Below are positions 25,808 through 34,492 of a stretch of DNA of 64,000 nucleotides, piece after piece. The stretch is taken from contig NZ_CP012938.1 of NCBI RefSeq assembly GCF_001314995.1, forward strand, positions 2,728,001 to 2,792,000. The letters are read 5' to 3'. The notes below the pieces were generated by a model. That model ran no database searches. It was not told where the DNA came from and saw nothing but the letters and a program-made list of their open reading frames with translations. Position numbers and translations under genes: made by a program. Position 1 is the first letter of the stretch; the number at the start of each line of letters is the position of its first letter. The DNA is from Bacteroides ovatus (GTDB lineage Bacteria > Bacteroidota > Bacteroidia > Bacteroidales > Bacteroidaceae).

Positions 25808-25902
25808 AATACGATTGCAATACATCACAAATATAGCATTTATTTTAAATACAATTGTAATTTCTTGAGATTTTATCCTCTACTTCAAATACGATTGTAA
25901 TT
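25808..25902. repeat. Three AAATACRATTGYAAT repeats at a 40-bp period
   Basis: AAATACGATTGCAAT at 25808-25822, AAATACAATTGTAAT at 25848-25862 and AAATACGATTGTAAT at 25888-25902, exactly 40 bp apart. The cores are palindromic (TACAATTGTA). They lie around the -7 box at 25828-25835, so they look like operator sites: the first over the start site, the second over the -33 region, the third further upstream. Confidence 0.8.
25828..25835 (-). promoter_or_regulatory. -7 box of the AAA/DUF4143 gene
   Basis: The minus strand reads TATATTTG, exact TAnnTTTG, between the first and second 15-bp repeats. The start should be near 25821, about 28 bases before the ATG. Confidence 0.7.
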
Positions 25903-25998
25903 TTCCCATTCTAAATTTTCTATTGTTTTTCTGACTTTATAACTGCATATATACCAATTTATGTCTATTTTTGTCATCTCAAACCAAAGAAAATAGAA

Positions 25999-27231
25999 AT
26001 GATGCTCTATAAACTCATCCCTCCTTCAGTAGTAACAGCAACTATCCAGTTGCCGGCTTCTAAAAGTATCAGTAATCGTGCATTAATCATCAATGCGCTG
26101 GGCAAAGGTATTTATCCTCCTGAAAACCTGTCCGATTGTGACGATACACAGGTGATGATAAAAGCTCTCACCGAAGAGAAAGAGACGATTGACATCATGG
26201 CTGCGGGCACTGCTATGCGTTTCCTTACCGCCTATTTAAGTGTGACCCCGGGGGAACGGACAATCACAGGAACAGCCCGTATGCAGCAACGCCCGATACA
26301 GATATTAGTCAATGCGCTTCGTGAGTTAGGAGCTGAAATAGAGTATACCCGCAATGAAGGATATCCTCCCCTCCGCATCAAAGGTGCAGAATTGAAAGGA
26401 AACGAAATAACACTGAAAGGAAATGTCAGTTCCCAATATATATCTGCTCTATTGATGATAGGTCCGGCACTCAAAGACGGTTTGACTTTGCATTTAAGCG
26501 GTGAGATAATTTCCCGTCCTTATATCAATCTTACATTGCAACTGATGCAGGACTTTGGAGCCAAAGCTGCATGGACTTCTCCCAGTAGCATTTCCGTTGC
26601 TCCACAACTCTATCAGAGCATTCCTTTCAAAGTGGAAAATGACTGGAGCGCAGCTTCCTATTGGTATCAGATTGCCGCCTTATCTCCCAAAGCAGAAATT
26701 GAATTATTGGGGTTGTTTCATAACAGTTATCAGGGAGATAGCCGGGGAGCAGAAGTTTTCTCACGCTTAGGTATAACTACCGAATTTACATCGCAAGGTG
26801 TGAAACTGAAAAAAACAGGCAAAGCGCCGGAAAGACTGGAAGAAGACTTTATCGACATTCCGGATTTGGCACAGACATTCGTTGTTACCTGTGCCTTGCT
26901 GAATATCCCTTTCCGTTTCACCGGATTACAAAGCCTGAAAATAAAAGAGACTGACCGTATTGCCGCTCTGCGAGCCGAGCTTAAAAAGCTGGGATATGTG
27001 ATCGAGGAAGAAAATGACAGTATATTAATGTGGAATGGCGAACGATGTGAACCGGAAGAAACTCCGGTGATTGAAACCTATGAAGACCATCGGATGGCAA
27101 TGGCATTTGCACCGGCAATTATCCGCCATCCCAATTTACTTATTGCCGATCCGCAAGTCGTTACCAAATCATATCCCGGATATTGGGAAGATTTGAAACA
27201 GGCCGGATTTCAGGTTATAAACGAAGGCTAA
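25999..27231 (+). CDS. aroA: 3-phosphoshikimate 1-carboxyvinyltransferase (EPSP synthase)
   Basis: A 410-residue enzyme of the shikimate pathway that joins shikimate-3-phosphate and phosphoenolpyruvate to give EPSP, a step to chorismate and aromatic amino acids. Visible motifs: LPASKSISNRALI near residues 14-26, AGTAMRFLTA near residues 75-84, IKETDRIAALRAELKKLG near residues 315-332, and DHRMAMAFAPA near residue 365. Start may be the first or second Met (MML). It is slightly shorter than the E. coli enzyme (427). The Crp/Fnr gene begins 12 bases after its stop, suggesting shared transcription. Confidence 0.95.
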   Translation: MMLYKLIPPSVVTATIQLPASKSISNRALIINALGKGIYPPENLSDCDDTQVMIKALTEEKETIDIMAAGTAMRFLTAYLSVTPGERTITGTARMQQRPIQILVNALRELGAEIEYTRNEGYPPLRIKGAELKGNEITLKGNVSSQYISALLMIGPALKDGLTLHLSGEIISRPYINLTLQLMQDFGAKAAWTSPSSISVAPQLYQSIPFKVENDWSAASYWYQIAALSPKAEIELLGLFHNSYQGDSRGAEVFSRLGITTEFTSQGVKLKKTGKAPERLEEDFIDIPDLAQTFVVTCALLNIPFRFTGLQSLKIKETDRIAALRAELKKLGYVIEEENDSILMWNGERCEPEETPVIETYEDHRMAMAFAPAIIRHPNLLIADPQVVTKSYPGYWEDLKQAGFQVINEG

Positions 27232-27243
27232 TTTTCATACGCT

Positions 27244-27813
27244 GTGGAAGATTTCAACAAATATACTTCCCACATCAACTACTCCCCTATTGTAGATTTT
27301 GTATTGCAACAGGGGAAGCAGACCTATTATAAGAAAGGAGACTACTTTTCCCGCCAAGGAGAAGTATGCAAAACAATGGGATTCGTCAGTTCCGGTTCTT
27401 TCCGGTACTGTTGCACCAACAGTGTAGGCGAGAGCAGCATTGTAGGCTATACTTTCGATCATTCTTTTGTTGGCAACTATCCGGCTTTTCAGTTACAGGA
27501 TAAATCAAATGTAGATATACAAGCCTTGTGTGACTGCTCGGTATACGTAATCAATTATCAGCAAATGGCAGACTTCTACGATACCAACGACGCTCACCAA
27601 AAGTTAGGACGTCGCATCGCAGAAACGTTATTGTGGGAAGTCTACGACCGGATGATTTCAATGTACAGCCTGACACCGGAAGAACGCTATCTTGAAATTA
27701 TCAACCGTTGTCCCGACTTACTGAAACTGATAACTTTAAAAGAACTGGCTTCCTATCTTCTGATTCGTCCCGAAACATTAAGTCGTATCCGAAGAAAAGT
27801 CGTACAAAAATAA
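27244..27813 (+). CDS. Crp/Fnr-family transcriptional regulator
   Basis: A 189-residue protein starting at GTG 27244. The N-terminal cyclic-nucleotide-binding-like barrel includes YYKKGDYFSRQGEVCKTMGFVSSGSFRY and SIVGYTFDHSFVGNYPAF. The C-terminal DNA-binding part ends ITLKELASYLLIRPETLSRIRRK, a Crp-type helix-turn-helix. No FNR-like cysteine cluster is present at the N-terminus, so oxygen sensing through an iron-sulfur cluster is not supported. A perfect TTGAT-N4-ATCAA box begins four bases after its stop and lies at an activator position for the SDR gene downstream, its likely target. Confidence 0.88.
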   Translation: MEDFNKYTSHINYSPIVDFVLQQGKQTYYKKGDYFSRQGEVCKTMGFVSSGSFRYCCTNSVGESSIVGYTFDHSFVGNYPAFQLQDKSNVDIQALCDCSVYVINYQQMADFYDTNDAHQKLGRRIAETLLWEVYDRMISMYSLTPEERYLEIINRCPDLLKLITLKELASYLLIRPETLSRIRRKVVQK

Positions 27814-27816
27814 ATT

Positions 27817-27832
27817 CTTGATTTCAATCAAG
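27817..27832. promoter_or_regulatory. Crp/Fnr operator TTGAT-N4-ATCAA upstream of the SDR gene
   Basis: CTTGATTTCAATCAAG is a perfect palindrome with the classical half-sites. Its centre (27824.5) is about 43 bases upstream of the start predicted from the -7 box at 27854-27861, close to the class II activator position (-41.5). Confidence 0.75.
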
Positions 27833-27853
27833 AGTTTATTTATTCTCTACCCT

Positions 27854-27861
27854 TACTTTTG
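27854..27861 (+). promoter_or_regulatory. -7 box of the SDR gene
   Basis: TACTTTTGC, an exact TAnnTTTG box, 26 bases before the ATG at 27888. Confidence 0.7.
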
Positions 27862-27887
27862 CGGGCAAACAAAGTATATTGTATTTC

Positions 27888-28604
27888 ATGAAAAAAATTA
27901 TAATTATAGGTGCAACTTCCGGCATCGGTCGCGGATTGGCAGAAGTCTATTCTCAAGAAGATTATCTTATCGGCATTACCGGTCGCAGGGAAAATCTATT
28001 AGAAGAGGTATGCGCCCGGGACAAAGACAAACTATTCTATCAAGTGTGCGACATCACCGATACACAAGCTACCATTTCATCCCTCGAAACTCTCACTCAA
28101 AAAATGGGTGGAATGGATATATTGATTATCTGTGCCGGGACCGGAGAACTAAACCCCGAACTCTCCTACCAATTGGAAGAACCTACCTTACTAACGAACG
28201 TGATAGGATTCACCAACATCGCAGACTGGGGTTTCCGATATTTCGAACAGCAAAAAAGCGGGCATCTGGTTACTATTTCCTCTGTTGGAGGTACACGCGG
28301 CAGTGGCATCGCTCCCGCCTACAATGCGTCGAAAGCCTATCAAATCAACTATATGGAAGGATTACGACAAAAAGCAACTAAATCTCCTTATTCTATTTAC
28401 ACTACCGATATTCGTCCCGGATTTGTAGACACCGCTATGGCAAAAGGAGAAGGATTGTTTTGGGTTACTCCCGTTGATAAAGCTGTGAAACAAATTAAAA
28501 AGGCTATTTCTAAAAAGAAAAAAGTAGCTTTCATTTCCCAAAGATGGAGATATGTAACTATCCTGTTTCGTCTGTTGCCATCTGCTATTTATTGCCGGAT
28601 GTAA
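27888..28604 (+). CDS. Short-chain dehydrogenase/reductase
   Basis: A 238-residue SDR from ATG 27888 (MKKIIIIGATSG). The nucleotide motif is GATSGIGRG near residues 8-16, the structural motif is ICAGTG (a variant of NNAG), and the catalytic residues appear as Ser in TISSVGG and Y-x-x-x-K in YNASKAYQ. The residue pattern GRRE after strand two suggests NADP preference. The C-terminus carries a basic KKAISKKKKVAFIS stretch. Substrate unknown. A Crp/Fnr gene and a matching operator lie directly upstream, so the enzyme is probably induced by that regulator. Confidence 0.88.
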   Translation: MKKIIIIGATSGIGRGLAEVYSQEDYLIGITGRRENLLEEVCARDKDKLFYQVCDITDTQATISSLETLTQKMGGMDILIICAGTGELNPELSYQLEEPTLLTNVIGFTNIADWGFRYFEQQKSGHLVTISSVGGTRGSGIAPAYNASKAYQINYMEGLRQKATKSPYSIYTTDIRPGFVDTAMAKGEGLFWVTPVDKAVKQIKKAISKKKKVAFISQRWRYVTILFRLLPSAIYCRM

Positions 28605-28823
28605 TGATAGATACTCCATAGCCAACACATATTTGTCTAAGTAAATCTAATAAAAAAACACCTGCCCCAACTGTTTATACAGATATTGGTATCTACCAAA
28701 TTCTAGTTATGTATATAAGTCTGTACGGGAATCATATTAATGATAATAGCTAACTCACAAATAAACAGCTCTCTTACAATTGGAGGACACTTTTAGGGTT
28801 CAGTAATCAATGATGAAAAAATA

Positions 28824-29158
28824 AGTTCTTTCAGAACTAGGATGGTTTATAAAATTAGAATTAACGGCACAAATATATAATATATTTTAATACATAGCAT
28901 GTATTTTCAAAAATAATATCAAATTCTCATTCATTTTTTCTTTTTAAGAATACCCAAAGCCGTATTTTATCTTCATATTGAAATGAAACGACTTGTTTAT
29001 TTCATCATCCTTGTTATTTCATCTAACACAAACAGGTACGAAATAGATATAAAATGGGTATAAAACAAGTAGAAAAGATCGCTTAAAAGATGACTCTTTT
29101 TTTGAATTTAAGGCTTTGAATCCAACGTTTTACGCACGGAATAAGTTCTGAAAGAACT
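28824..29158. repeat. Candidate invertible promoter segment bounded by AGTTC-N5-GAACT repeats
   Basis: The left repeat AGTTC-TTTCA-GAACT (28824-28838) and right repeat AGTTC-TGAAA-GAACT (29144-29158) have mutually reverse-complementary spacers. With flanks, the match extends to 19 of 19 bases in inverted orientation (28820-28838 against 29144-29162) but only 16 of 19 in direct orientation. The enclosed AT-rich segment lies 47 bases before a susC ATG. This is the motif I recall for class II invertible regions tied to SusC/SusD paralogues in B. fragilis. The invertase is not in this window. Confidence 0.75.
28870..28877 (-). promoter_or_regulatory. -7 box inside the invertible segment, pointing away from susC
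   Basis: The minus strand reads TATATTTG, exact TAnnTTTG; a second match TATTTTTG lies at 28908-28915. No exact box was found on the plus strand of the segment. After inversion the first box would occupy 29105-29112 and face susC. No good -33 is seen at 19-21 bases, and AT-rich DNA yields such boxes by chance. Confidence 0.4.
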
Positions 29159-29205
29159 TATTAAAAGTAATTCCGGATTCTAGGAAAAACTCTAAATTCA
29201 ATGCT

Positions 29206-32200
29206 ATGTTAAAACAACTAAAGTCAGTTAGTATGTTGTTGTTCCTACTGACAATGTCAGTAGAAGCAGCTTATCCGGAAATAGGTGAAAGCACTCTAAA
29301 AGTTTCCGTTGTACAACAGGGTACTACTTGTAAGGGTGTAGTAAAAGATGCAGCAGGTGAAACCATCATCGGTGCATCCGTCGTAGCCAAAGGTACGACG
29401 AACGGTACAATCACCGGAATCAACGGTGACTTCTCTTTAAACAATGTAAAAACCGGAGATATTATTGTAGTCTCTTTTGTTGGTTATCAGACTCAAGAAA
29501 TCAAATTCACAGGACAATCATTGAATATCATCCTTAAAGACAATACACAAACATTGGATGAAGTTGTTGTGGTTGCTTTTGGTACACAAAAGAAAGTGAA
29601 TGTAACAGGATCTGTATCTACGGTAGGAGCAAAAGAAATTTCGGCACGTCCCGTTAACTCTACCATAGAAGCTTTGCAAGGTATGGTTCCGGGGATGAAT
29701 ATCTCTACTGGTGATGGTGGTGGCTCCTTAGGTTCAGACAAAAAATTCAATATTCGTGGTGTTGGAACAATTGGAGCTGGTTCAAAGGTAGAACCATTGG
29801 TGCTCATTGACGGTATGGAGGGAGACATGAACGCTATCAATCCACAGGACATTGAGAATATTTCTGTACTGAAAGATGCAGCCGCTTCCTCCATTTATGG
29901 CTCGCGGGCACCAGGTGGAGTCATCCTGATTACAACAAAGAAAGGTAAGTCGGGAAAAACGGTAGTTAACTATAATAACAACTTCCGTTTTGTATCTCCC
30001 TTGAATATGCCTGAAATGGCAGATTCATACAATTTTGCTCTGGCAGTCAATGACCAGTTAACTAATGGTGGACAGACTCCCATGTATAGCGCCACCAAAC
30101 TTCAACAAATTCTGGATTTTCAAGCAGGAAAAAGCACACAATATATGTGGCCGACCGATGCGGGAAGATGGAATTCATTCGATGATCCCCAACGGCAAGA
30201 CGTGATGCCTACCGGCAATACCGACTGGTTAAAAACGTTATTTGGTAATAGCTTTACCCACGAGCATTCATTGAGCGTAAATGGTGGAACGGATAAAATA
30301 CAATATTATCTTTCTGCGAATTATCTGGACCAAGGAGGTCTCTTGAAGTTTGGAGATGATAACAAACAACGCTACTCCTTTACTGCAAAAATCAATGCGG
30401 ACTTAACCAAATGGTTGAAAATAAGTTATAGTATGCGTTTTAACCGGACGGATTATGAAGCTCCTTCATTTGCCGGAGGCGATATCAAAAGTAATGTATT
30501 CTATTTCGATGTATGTCGCTACTGGCCTGTCATTCCGGTAGTAGACCCAAACGGATTCTATACTGTCGAATCCAAGATTTACCAATTAACAGAAGGAGGC
30601 CGATATAAATCACAAAAAGACGTGATGGCACACCAGCTTGCTTTCATCGTGGAACCCATCAAAGACTGGAAAATTAACGTAGAATTGAACTACCGTTCCA
30701 ACTATAATTTCGACCATACCGATTATCAAACCGTTTATGGTTATGATGTGAGTAAAAATCCCTACATTATTGCCAATCAAACTTCCAGCGTTACAGAATA
30801 TGCTTATAAGAGTAATTTCTTCAATCCGAACATCTTTACCGAATACGGCAAATCATTAGAAAGCGGGCACAACTTTAAAGTGATGCTGGGTTTTCAGAGC
30901 GAACTATTCAAACAACGTGATATTACCGCTTCCCAAGACGGTATCATGTCGGAAGTGGCTACCTTGAACACCACGCAGACAAATGCACAAAACAGAGGAG
31001 GGTACTCCGAATGGGCTACAGCCGGCTTCTTCGGACGTGTTAATTACGACTACAAAGGACGTTATCTGGCTGAAGTAAATATGAGATATGACGGCACTTC
31101 ACGTTTCCTTCGAGATAACCGCTGGAATCTATTCCCATCATTCTCCTTAGGATGGAACATGGCCCGTGAAGCATTTTTTGAAGATCTGACCGATTTAATC
31201 AGCACATTCAAGATACGTGGTTCATGGGGTGAATTGGGCAACCAAAACACAGATAACTGGTATCCATTCTATCGAACTATTGATATTAACAAAGACCAAT
31301 GGGGCAATTACGCACTAGGCAGTTGGCTGGTAAATGGCGTAAAACCAAATATTTCCAAAGAATCTGCGCTGGTATCTTCCTTACTGACATGGGAAAAGAC
31401 GCAAACACTGGATTTAGGTTTCGACTTATCTATGCTCAACAATCGTTTGAATGTAACATTCGACTATTTCCAGCGTAAATCTAAAAACATGGTAGGCCCC
31501 GCCCCCGAACTACCCAACCTCTTAGGCATTGCCGTTCCCAAAGTAAACAACCTCGATATGACTTCCAAAGGTTGGGAAATACAGGTGAACTGGCGCGACC
31601 AGATACGCGACTTTAAGTATGGAGTTACCTTATCTTTGTCAGACAATCAAGTGGTTATTGATAAATACCCCAATCCGTCAAACACAATTTTAGATAAAGA
31701 CAATAATAATACGTATTATGCAGGTGCTCACGTAGGTGATATATGGGGATTCCAAACAATCGGCATCGCAAAGACCGATCAAGAGATGAAAGATCATTTG
31801 GCCGGTATGCCCAATGGCGCACAGGATGTACTCGGTTCCGGCTGGGGAGCAGGTGACATCATGTATGCGGATTTGAACGGTGACGGCCAGATCAGCAGAG
31901 GTAACAAAACACTGGCTGATCATGGTGATTTGAAGAAAATAGGCAACAGTACACCACGCTACAACTTTGGTTTGAATCTGGATGCCGCCTGGAAAGGGTT
32001 CGACCTTAAATTATTTTTCCAAGGAACGATGAAACGTGATTATATGCCGGGGAGTGGTTCTACAATGTTCTGGGGAGCAGTAGGCTACTGGCAAACCAAC
32101 TTTTTCAAACCTCATCTGGACTATTTCCGCGGAGAAGATACGACTAATCCGCTAGGAGCTAACCTGGGTGGTTATTATCCGCGTCCTCTCGAGAATGATA

Positions 32201-32466
32201 GAAACCGTAATCCACAGACCCGATATTTGCAAAATGCGGCTTACTGCCGTCTGAAAAACGTTACTTTAGGTTATACATTACCTAAATCTTTGACAGAGAA
32301 ATTCTGCGTAAACAATCTGCGATTCTTTGTTTCAGCAGAGAATTTATTTACTATTACCAGTCTGGCCGATACGTTTGACCCCGAAACTGTTGGCATCGGC
32401 AACTGGGACGGATGTACCTATCCGCTATCCAAGACTGTATCATTCGGTTTAAGTGCAACATTTTAA
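29206..32466 (+). CDS. SusC-family TonB-dependent outer-membrane transporter
   Basis: A 1086-residue RagA/SusC-type receptor. Order: signal peptide (about 1-22), carboxypeptidase-regulatory-like beta domain (about 42-113, GVVKDAAGETIIGASVVAKGT), TonB box DEVVVVAFG at about 118-126, plug domain with IRGVGTIGAGSKVEPLVLIDG and SVLKDAAASSIYGSRAPGGVILITTKKG, then the barrel ending SFGLSATF. It has no STN domain, so it is not tied to an ECF sigma factor. It should import a glycan or peptide together with the SusD partner 13 bases downstream. No glycosidase, sulfatase or lyase is encoded nearby, so the ligand cannot be inferred. Confidence 0.95.
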   Translation: MLKQLKSVSMLLFLLTMSVEAAYPEIGESTLKVSVVQQGTTCKGVVKDAAGETIIGASVVAKGTTNGTITGINGDFSLNNVKTGDIIVVSFVGYQTQEIKFTGQSLNIILKDNTQTLDEVVVVAFGTQKKVNVTGSVSTVGAKEISARPVNSTIEALQGMVPGMNISTGDGGGSLGSDKKFNIRGVGTIGAGSKVEPLVLIDGMEGDMNAINPQDIENISVLKDAAASSIYGSRAPGGVILITTKKGKSGKTVVNYNNNFRFVSPLNMPEMADSYNFALAVNDQLTNGGQTPMYSATKLQQILDFQAGKSTQYMWPTDAGRWNSFDDPQRQDVMPTGNTDWLKTLFGNSFTHEHSLSVNGGTDKIQYYLSANYLDQGGLLKFGDDNKQRYSFTAKINADLTKWLKISYSMRFNRTDYEAPSFAGGDIKSNVFYFDVCRYWPVIPVVDPNGFYTVESKIYQLTEGGRYKSQKDVMAHQLAFIVEPIKDWKINVELNYRSNYNFDHTDYQTVYGYDVSKNPYIIANQTSSVTEYAYKSNFFNPNIFTEYGKSLESGHNFKVMLGFQSELFKQRDITASQDGIMSEVATLNTTQTNAQNRGGYSEWATAGFFGRVNYDYKGRYLAEVNMRYDGTSRFLRDNRWNLFPSFSLGWNMAREAFFEDLTDLISTFKIRGSWGELGNQNTDNWYPFYRTIDINKDQWGNYALGSWLVNGVKPNISKESALVSSLLTWEKTQTLDLGFDLSMLNNRLNVTFDYFQRKSKNMVGPAPELPNLLGIAVPKVNNLDMTSKGWEIQVNWRDQIRDFKYGVTLSLSDNQVVIDKYPNPSNTILDKDNNNTYYAGAHVGDIWGFQTIGIAKTDQEMKDHLAGMPNGAQDVLGSGWGAGDIMYADLNGDGQISRGNKTLADHGDLKKIGNSTPRYNFGLNLDAAWKGFDLKLFFQGTMKRDYMPGSGSTMFWGAVGYWQTNFFKPHLDYFRGEDTTNPLGANLGGYYPRPLENDRNRNPQTRYLQNAAYCRLKNVTLGYTLPKSLTEKFCVNNLRFFVSAENLFTITSLADTFDPETVGIGNWDGCTYPLSKTVSFGLSATF

Positions 32467-32479
32467 ATGATAAACGATT

Positions 32480-34492
32480 ATGAAAAAACATATTAAACTT
32501 TTGACAATAGGAACATTGCTATTGGGCGGACTGACCGGTTGCAATGATTTTCTCGACAGGGAACCACTGGATAAAGTAATTCCCGAAAAATATTTTGCAT
32601 CCGAAAGTGATCTGGCTGCATACACAATCAATGCTTACCCATTTGAAACAGTGACCGATGCGTATGGCATCAATTTCTTCGGCAAAGATAATGATACTGA
32701 TAACCAAGCCAGTGGTGACTCACCGGCCTTCTGGATACCCGGGCAAAAGAAGGTGCCGTCAGGTGAAGGCGAATGGGACTGGAGTAAAATACGAACCTGC
32801 AACTATTTCTTTGATAATACTTTACCGAAATTCGAAGCCGGCACTATTACCGGCAATCAGGATAATGTGAAGCATTATATCGGAGAAATGTACGTGATCC
32901 GGGCATACAATTATTATAAATTACTGGTTTCTTTAGGAGATCTGCCTATTATCACTACTGCATTGCCCGACATAGAAGAGACCTTGGTGGAATCCAGCAA
33001 GCGCCAGCCGCGTAATAAGGTGGCACGCTTCATTCTGGACGATTTGCAAAAAGCAACAGAATTGTTGCTTGATAAAAGTCCCGGTGGCAAGAATCGCATC
33101 AGCAAAAACGTAGCTCACTTGCTACGTGCACGCGTTGCCCTCTTCGAAGCAACTTGGGAAAAGTATCACAAAGGAACAGCTTTTGTACCCGGTGGAAAAG
33201 GATGGCCGGGTAATCCCGCAGATGTAAGCGGTTTTAATAGTGATGCAGAAGTGGCTTATTTTCTTGATGAAGCAATGAAGTCATCAAAAGTGGTAGGCGA
33301 CTATATCGTCGGAAAACTGGCAGACAATACCGATACCCCCGAAGGTATGAACGCCAGTCTGGTTTCCATCAATCCTTACTACACCATGTTCTGCGATGAA
33401 AACATGGAAGGATATGATGAAATACTGATGTGGAAACTGTTCAAGGAAGGATTGGTAACCAGCAACTTGCAAATGGAGTTGGCACGCAATGGCGGTGGTT
33501 CCGGATGGACTCGTGGCATGGTCAATTCATTCCTGATGCGCAATGGGCTTCCCATCTATGCAGCCGGTTCCGATTATAATCCCGATTGGGAGAAAGAAGG
33601 AGTAAATTCCACTTTACAGAATCGTGATTCACGCATTGTTATCTTTACCAAAAAGCCGGGTGATGCCAACACTGAAAATAAAGGTGATGTGAATTATTAC
33701 GGTGATGACGGAACTCCCAGTTATTGCTCAATCCGTTTCATTTATGGCGATAAAGGAAGTTTGGCAACAACCGGATTCATCATCAAAAAAGGCAAACACT
33801 ACTCCAGTCACATGGCAAATGACCATAGTGCGGGAACATCAGGTGGTATTGTTTTCCGTGCGGCAGAAGCCATGTTGATTTACATGGAAGCTTCGTATGA
33901 AAAAAATGGTAGAATCGACGGAACAGCCGACGGATATTGGAAAGCTTTACGCCGACGCGCCAAAGTGGACGAAGACTATAATAAGACAATCGCTGCAACA
34001 CAGATGAGCGAAGAGGCTAAAGGCGATTTCGGTGCTTATTCTCATGGCCAATTGATAGACGCGACGTTATATAATATCCGCCGTGAACGCCGTAACGAAC
34101 TTTGTGCAGAAGCTTTGCGCTGGGAAGACTTGAAACGCTGGCGTGCATGCGACCAGTTGATATCCAAACCTTACCGTGTAGAAGGTATGCTATACTGGGG
34201 AAGCAACTATGAAACGCAACTGGCAGATTTATGTAAAGTAGATCCGGCAGAAGGTAATATGTCCTCACCTGATTTAAGTAAATATATTCTTCCATACGAA
34301 AAAATCACGAAGAATAATCTGATTGCCGGGCAGAAGGGATTCCTCTTTACACCTGCTCATTATCTGAATCCGATAGGTATGGCTGTATTTCGTCAGACAG
34401 CCTCGGATAAGAATGATTTTACAAGTTCAGTCGTTTATCAGAACCCGGGATGGAAGATTGAAGGCGACACCGGCGCACAACCTGTAGAATAA
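32480..34492 (+). CDS. SusD/RagB-family nutrient-binding lipoprotein
   Basis: A 670-residue lipoprotein with lipobox LTGC near residues 18-21 and the SusD N-terminus NDFLDREPLDKVIPEKYF. Helical repeats include YVIRAYNYYKLLVSLGDLPIITTALPD and ARFILDDLQKATELL, and the C-terminal family motif is IRRERRNELCAEALRWEDLKRWRA. It caps the SusC barrel on the cell surface and binds the ligand. It starts 13 bases after the SusC stop and is the last gene of the unit; the following region contains a nested stem-loop. Confidence 0.95.
   Translation: MKKHIKLLTIGTLLLGGLTGCNDFLDREPLDKVIPEKYFASESDLAAYTINAYPFETVTDAYGINFFGKDNDTDNQASGDSPAFWIPGQKKVPSGEGEWDWSKIRTCNYFFDNTLPKFEAGTITGNQDNVKHYIGEMYVIRAYNYYKLLVSLGDLPIITTALPDIEETLVESSKRQPRNKVARFILDDLQKATELLLDKSPGGKNRISKNVAHLLRARVALFEATWEKYHKGTAFVPGGKGWPGNPADVSGFNSDAEVAYFLDEAMKSSKVVGDYIVGKLADNTDTPEGMNASLVSINPYYTMFCDENMEGYDEILMWKLFKEGLVTSNLQMELARNGGGSGWTRGMVNSFLMRNGLPIYAAGSDYNPDWEKEGVNSTLQNRDSRIVIFTKKPGDANTENKGDVNYYGDDGTPSYCSIRFIYGDKGSLATTGFIIKKGKHYSSHMANDHSAGTSGGIVFRAAEAMLIYMEASYEKNGRIDGTADGYWKALRRRAKVDEDYNKTIAATQMSEEAKGDFGAYSHGQLIDATLYNIRRERRNELCAEALRWEDLKRWRACDQLISKPYRVEGMLYWGSNYETQLADLCKVDPAEGNMSSPDLSKYILPYEKITKNNLIAGQKGFLFTPAHYLNPIGMAVFRQTASDKNDFTSSVVYQNPGWKIEGDTGAQPVE

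Larger units (their letters stand above)
28605..29205. other. 601-base regulatory region before the orphan SusC/SusD pair
   Basis: No credible gene on either strand. It contains a 14-bp palindrome TTGGTATCTACCAA (28686-28699) of unknown use and the candidate invertible segment 28824-29158. No plus-strand TAnnTTTG box is found between the segment's right repeat and the susC ATG. Confidence 0.6.

Noticed and set aside
27818..28381. Open frame of 187 codons overlapping the SDR gene in another frame
   Set aside because: The SDR frame has full family motifs and a promoter; the other frame is low in recognisable structure and rich in Arg/Ser, as expected for a shifted reading of a coding sequence.
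28686..28699. Palindrome TTGGTATCTACCAA as another recombination site
   Set aside because: No second copy was found near the SusC/SusD region, so it does not fit the inverted-repeat pair; it may be an operator.
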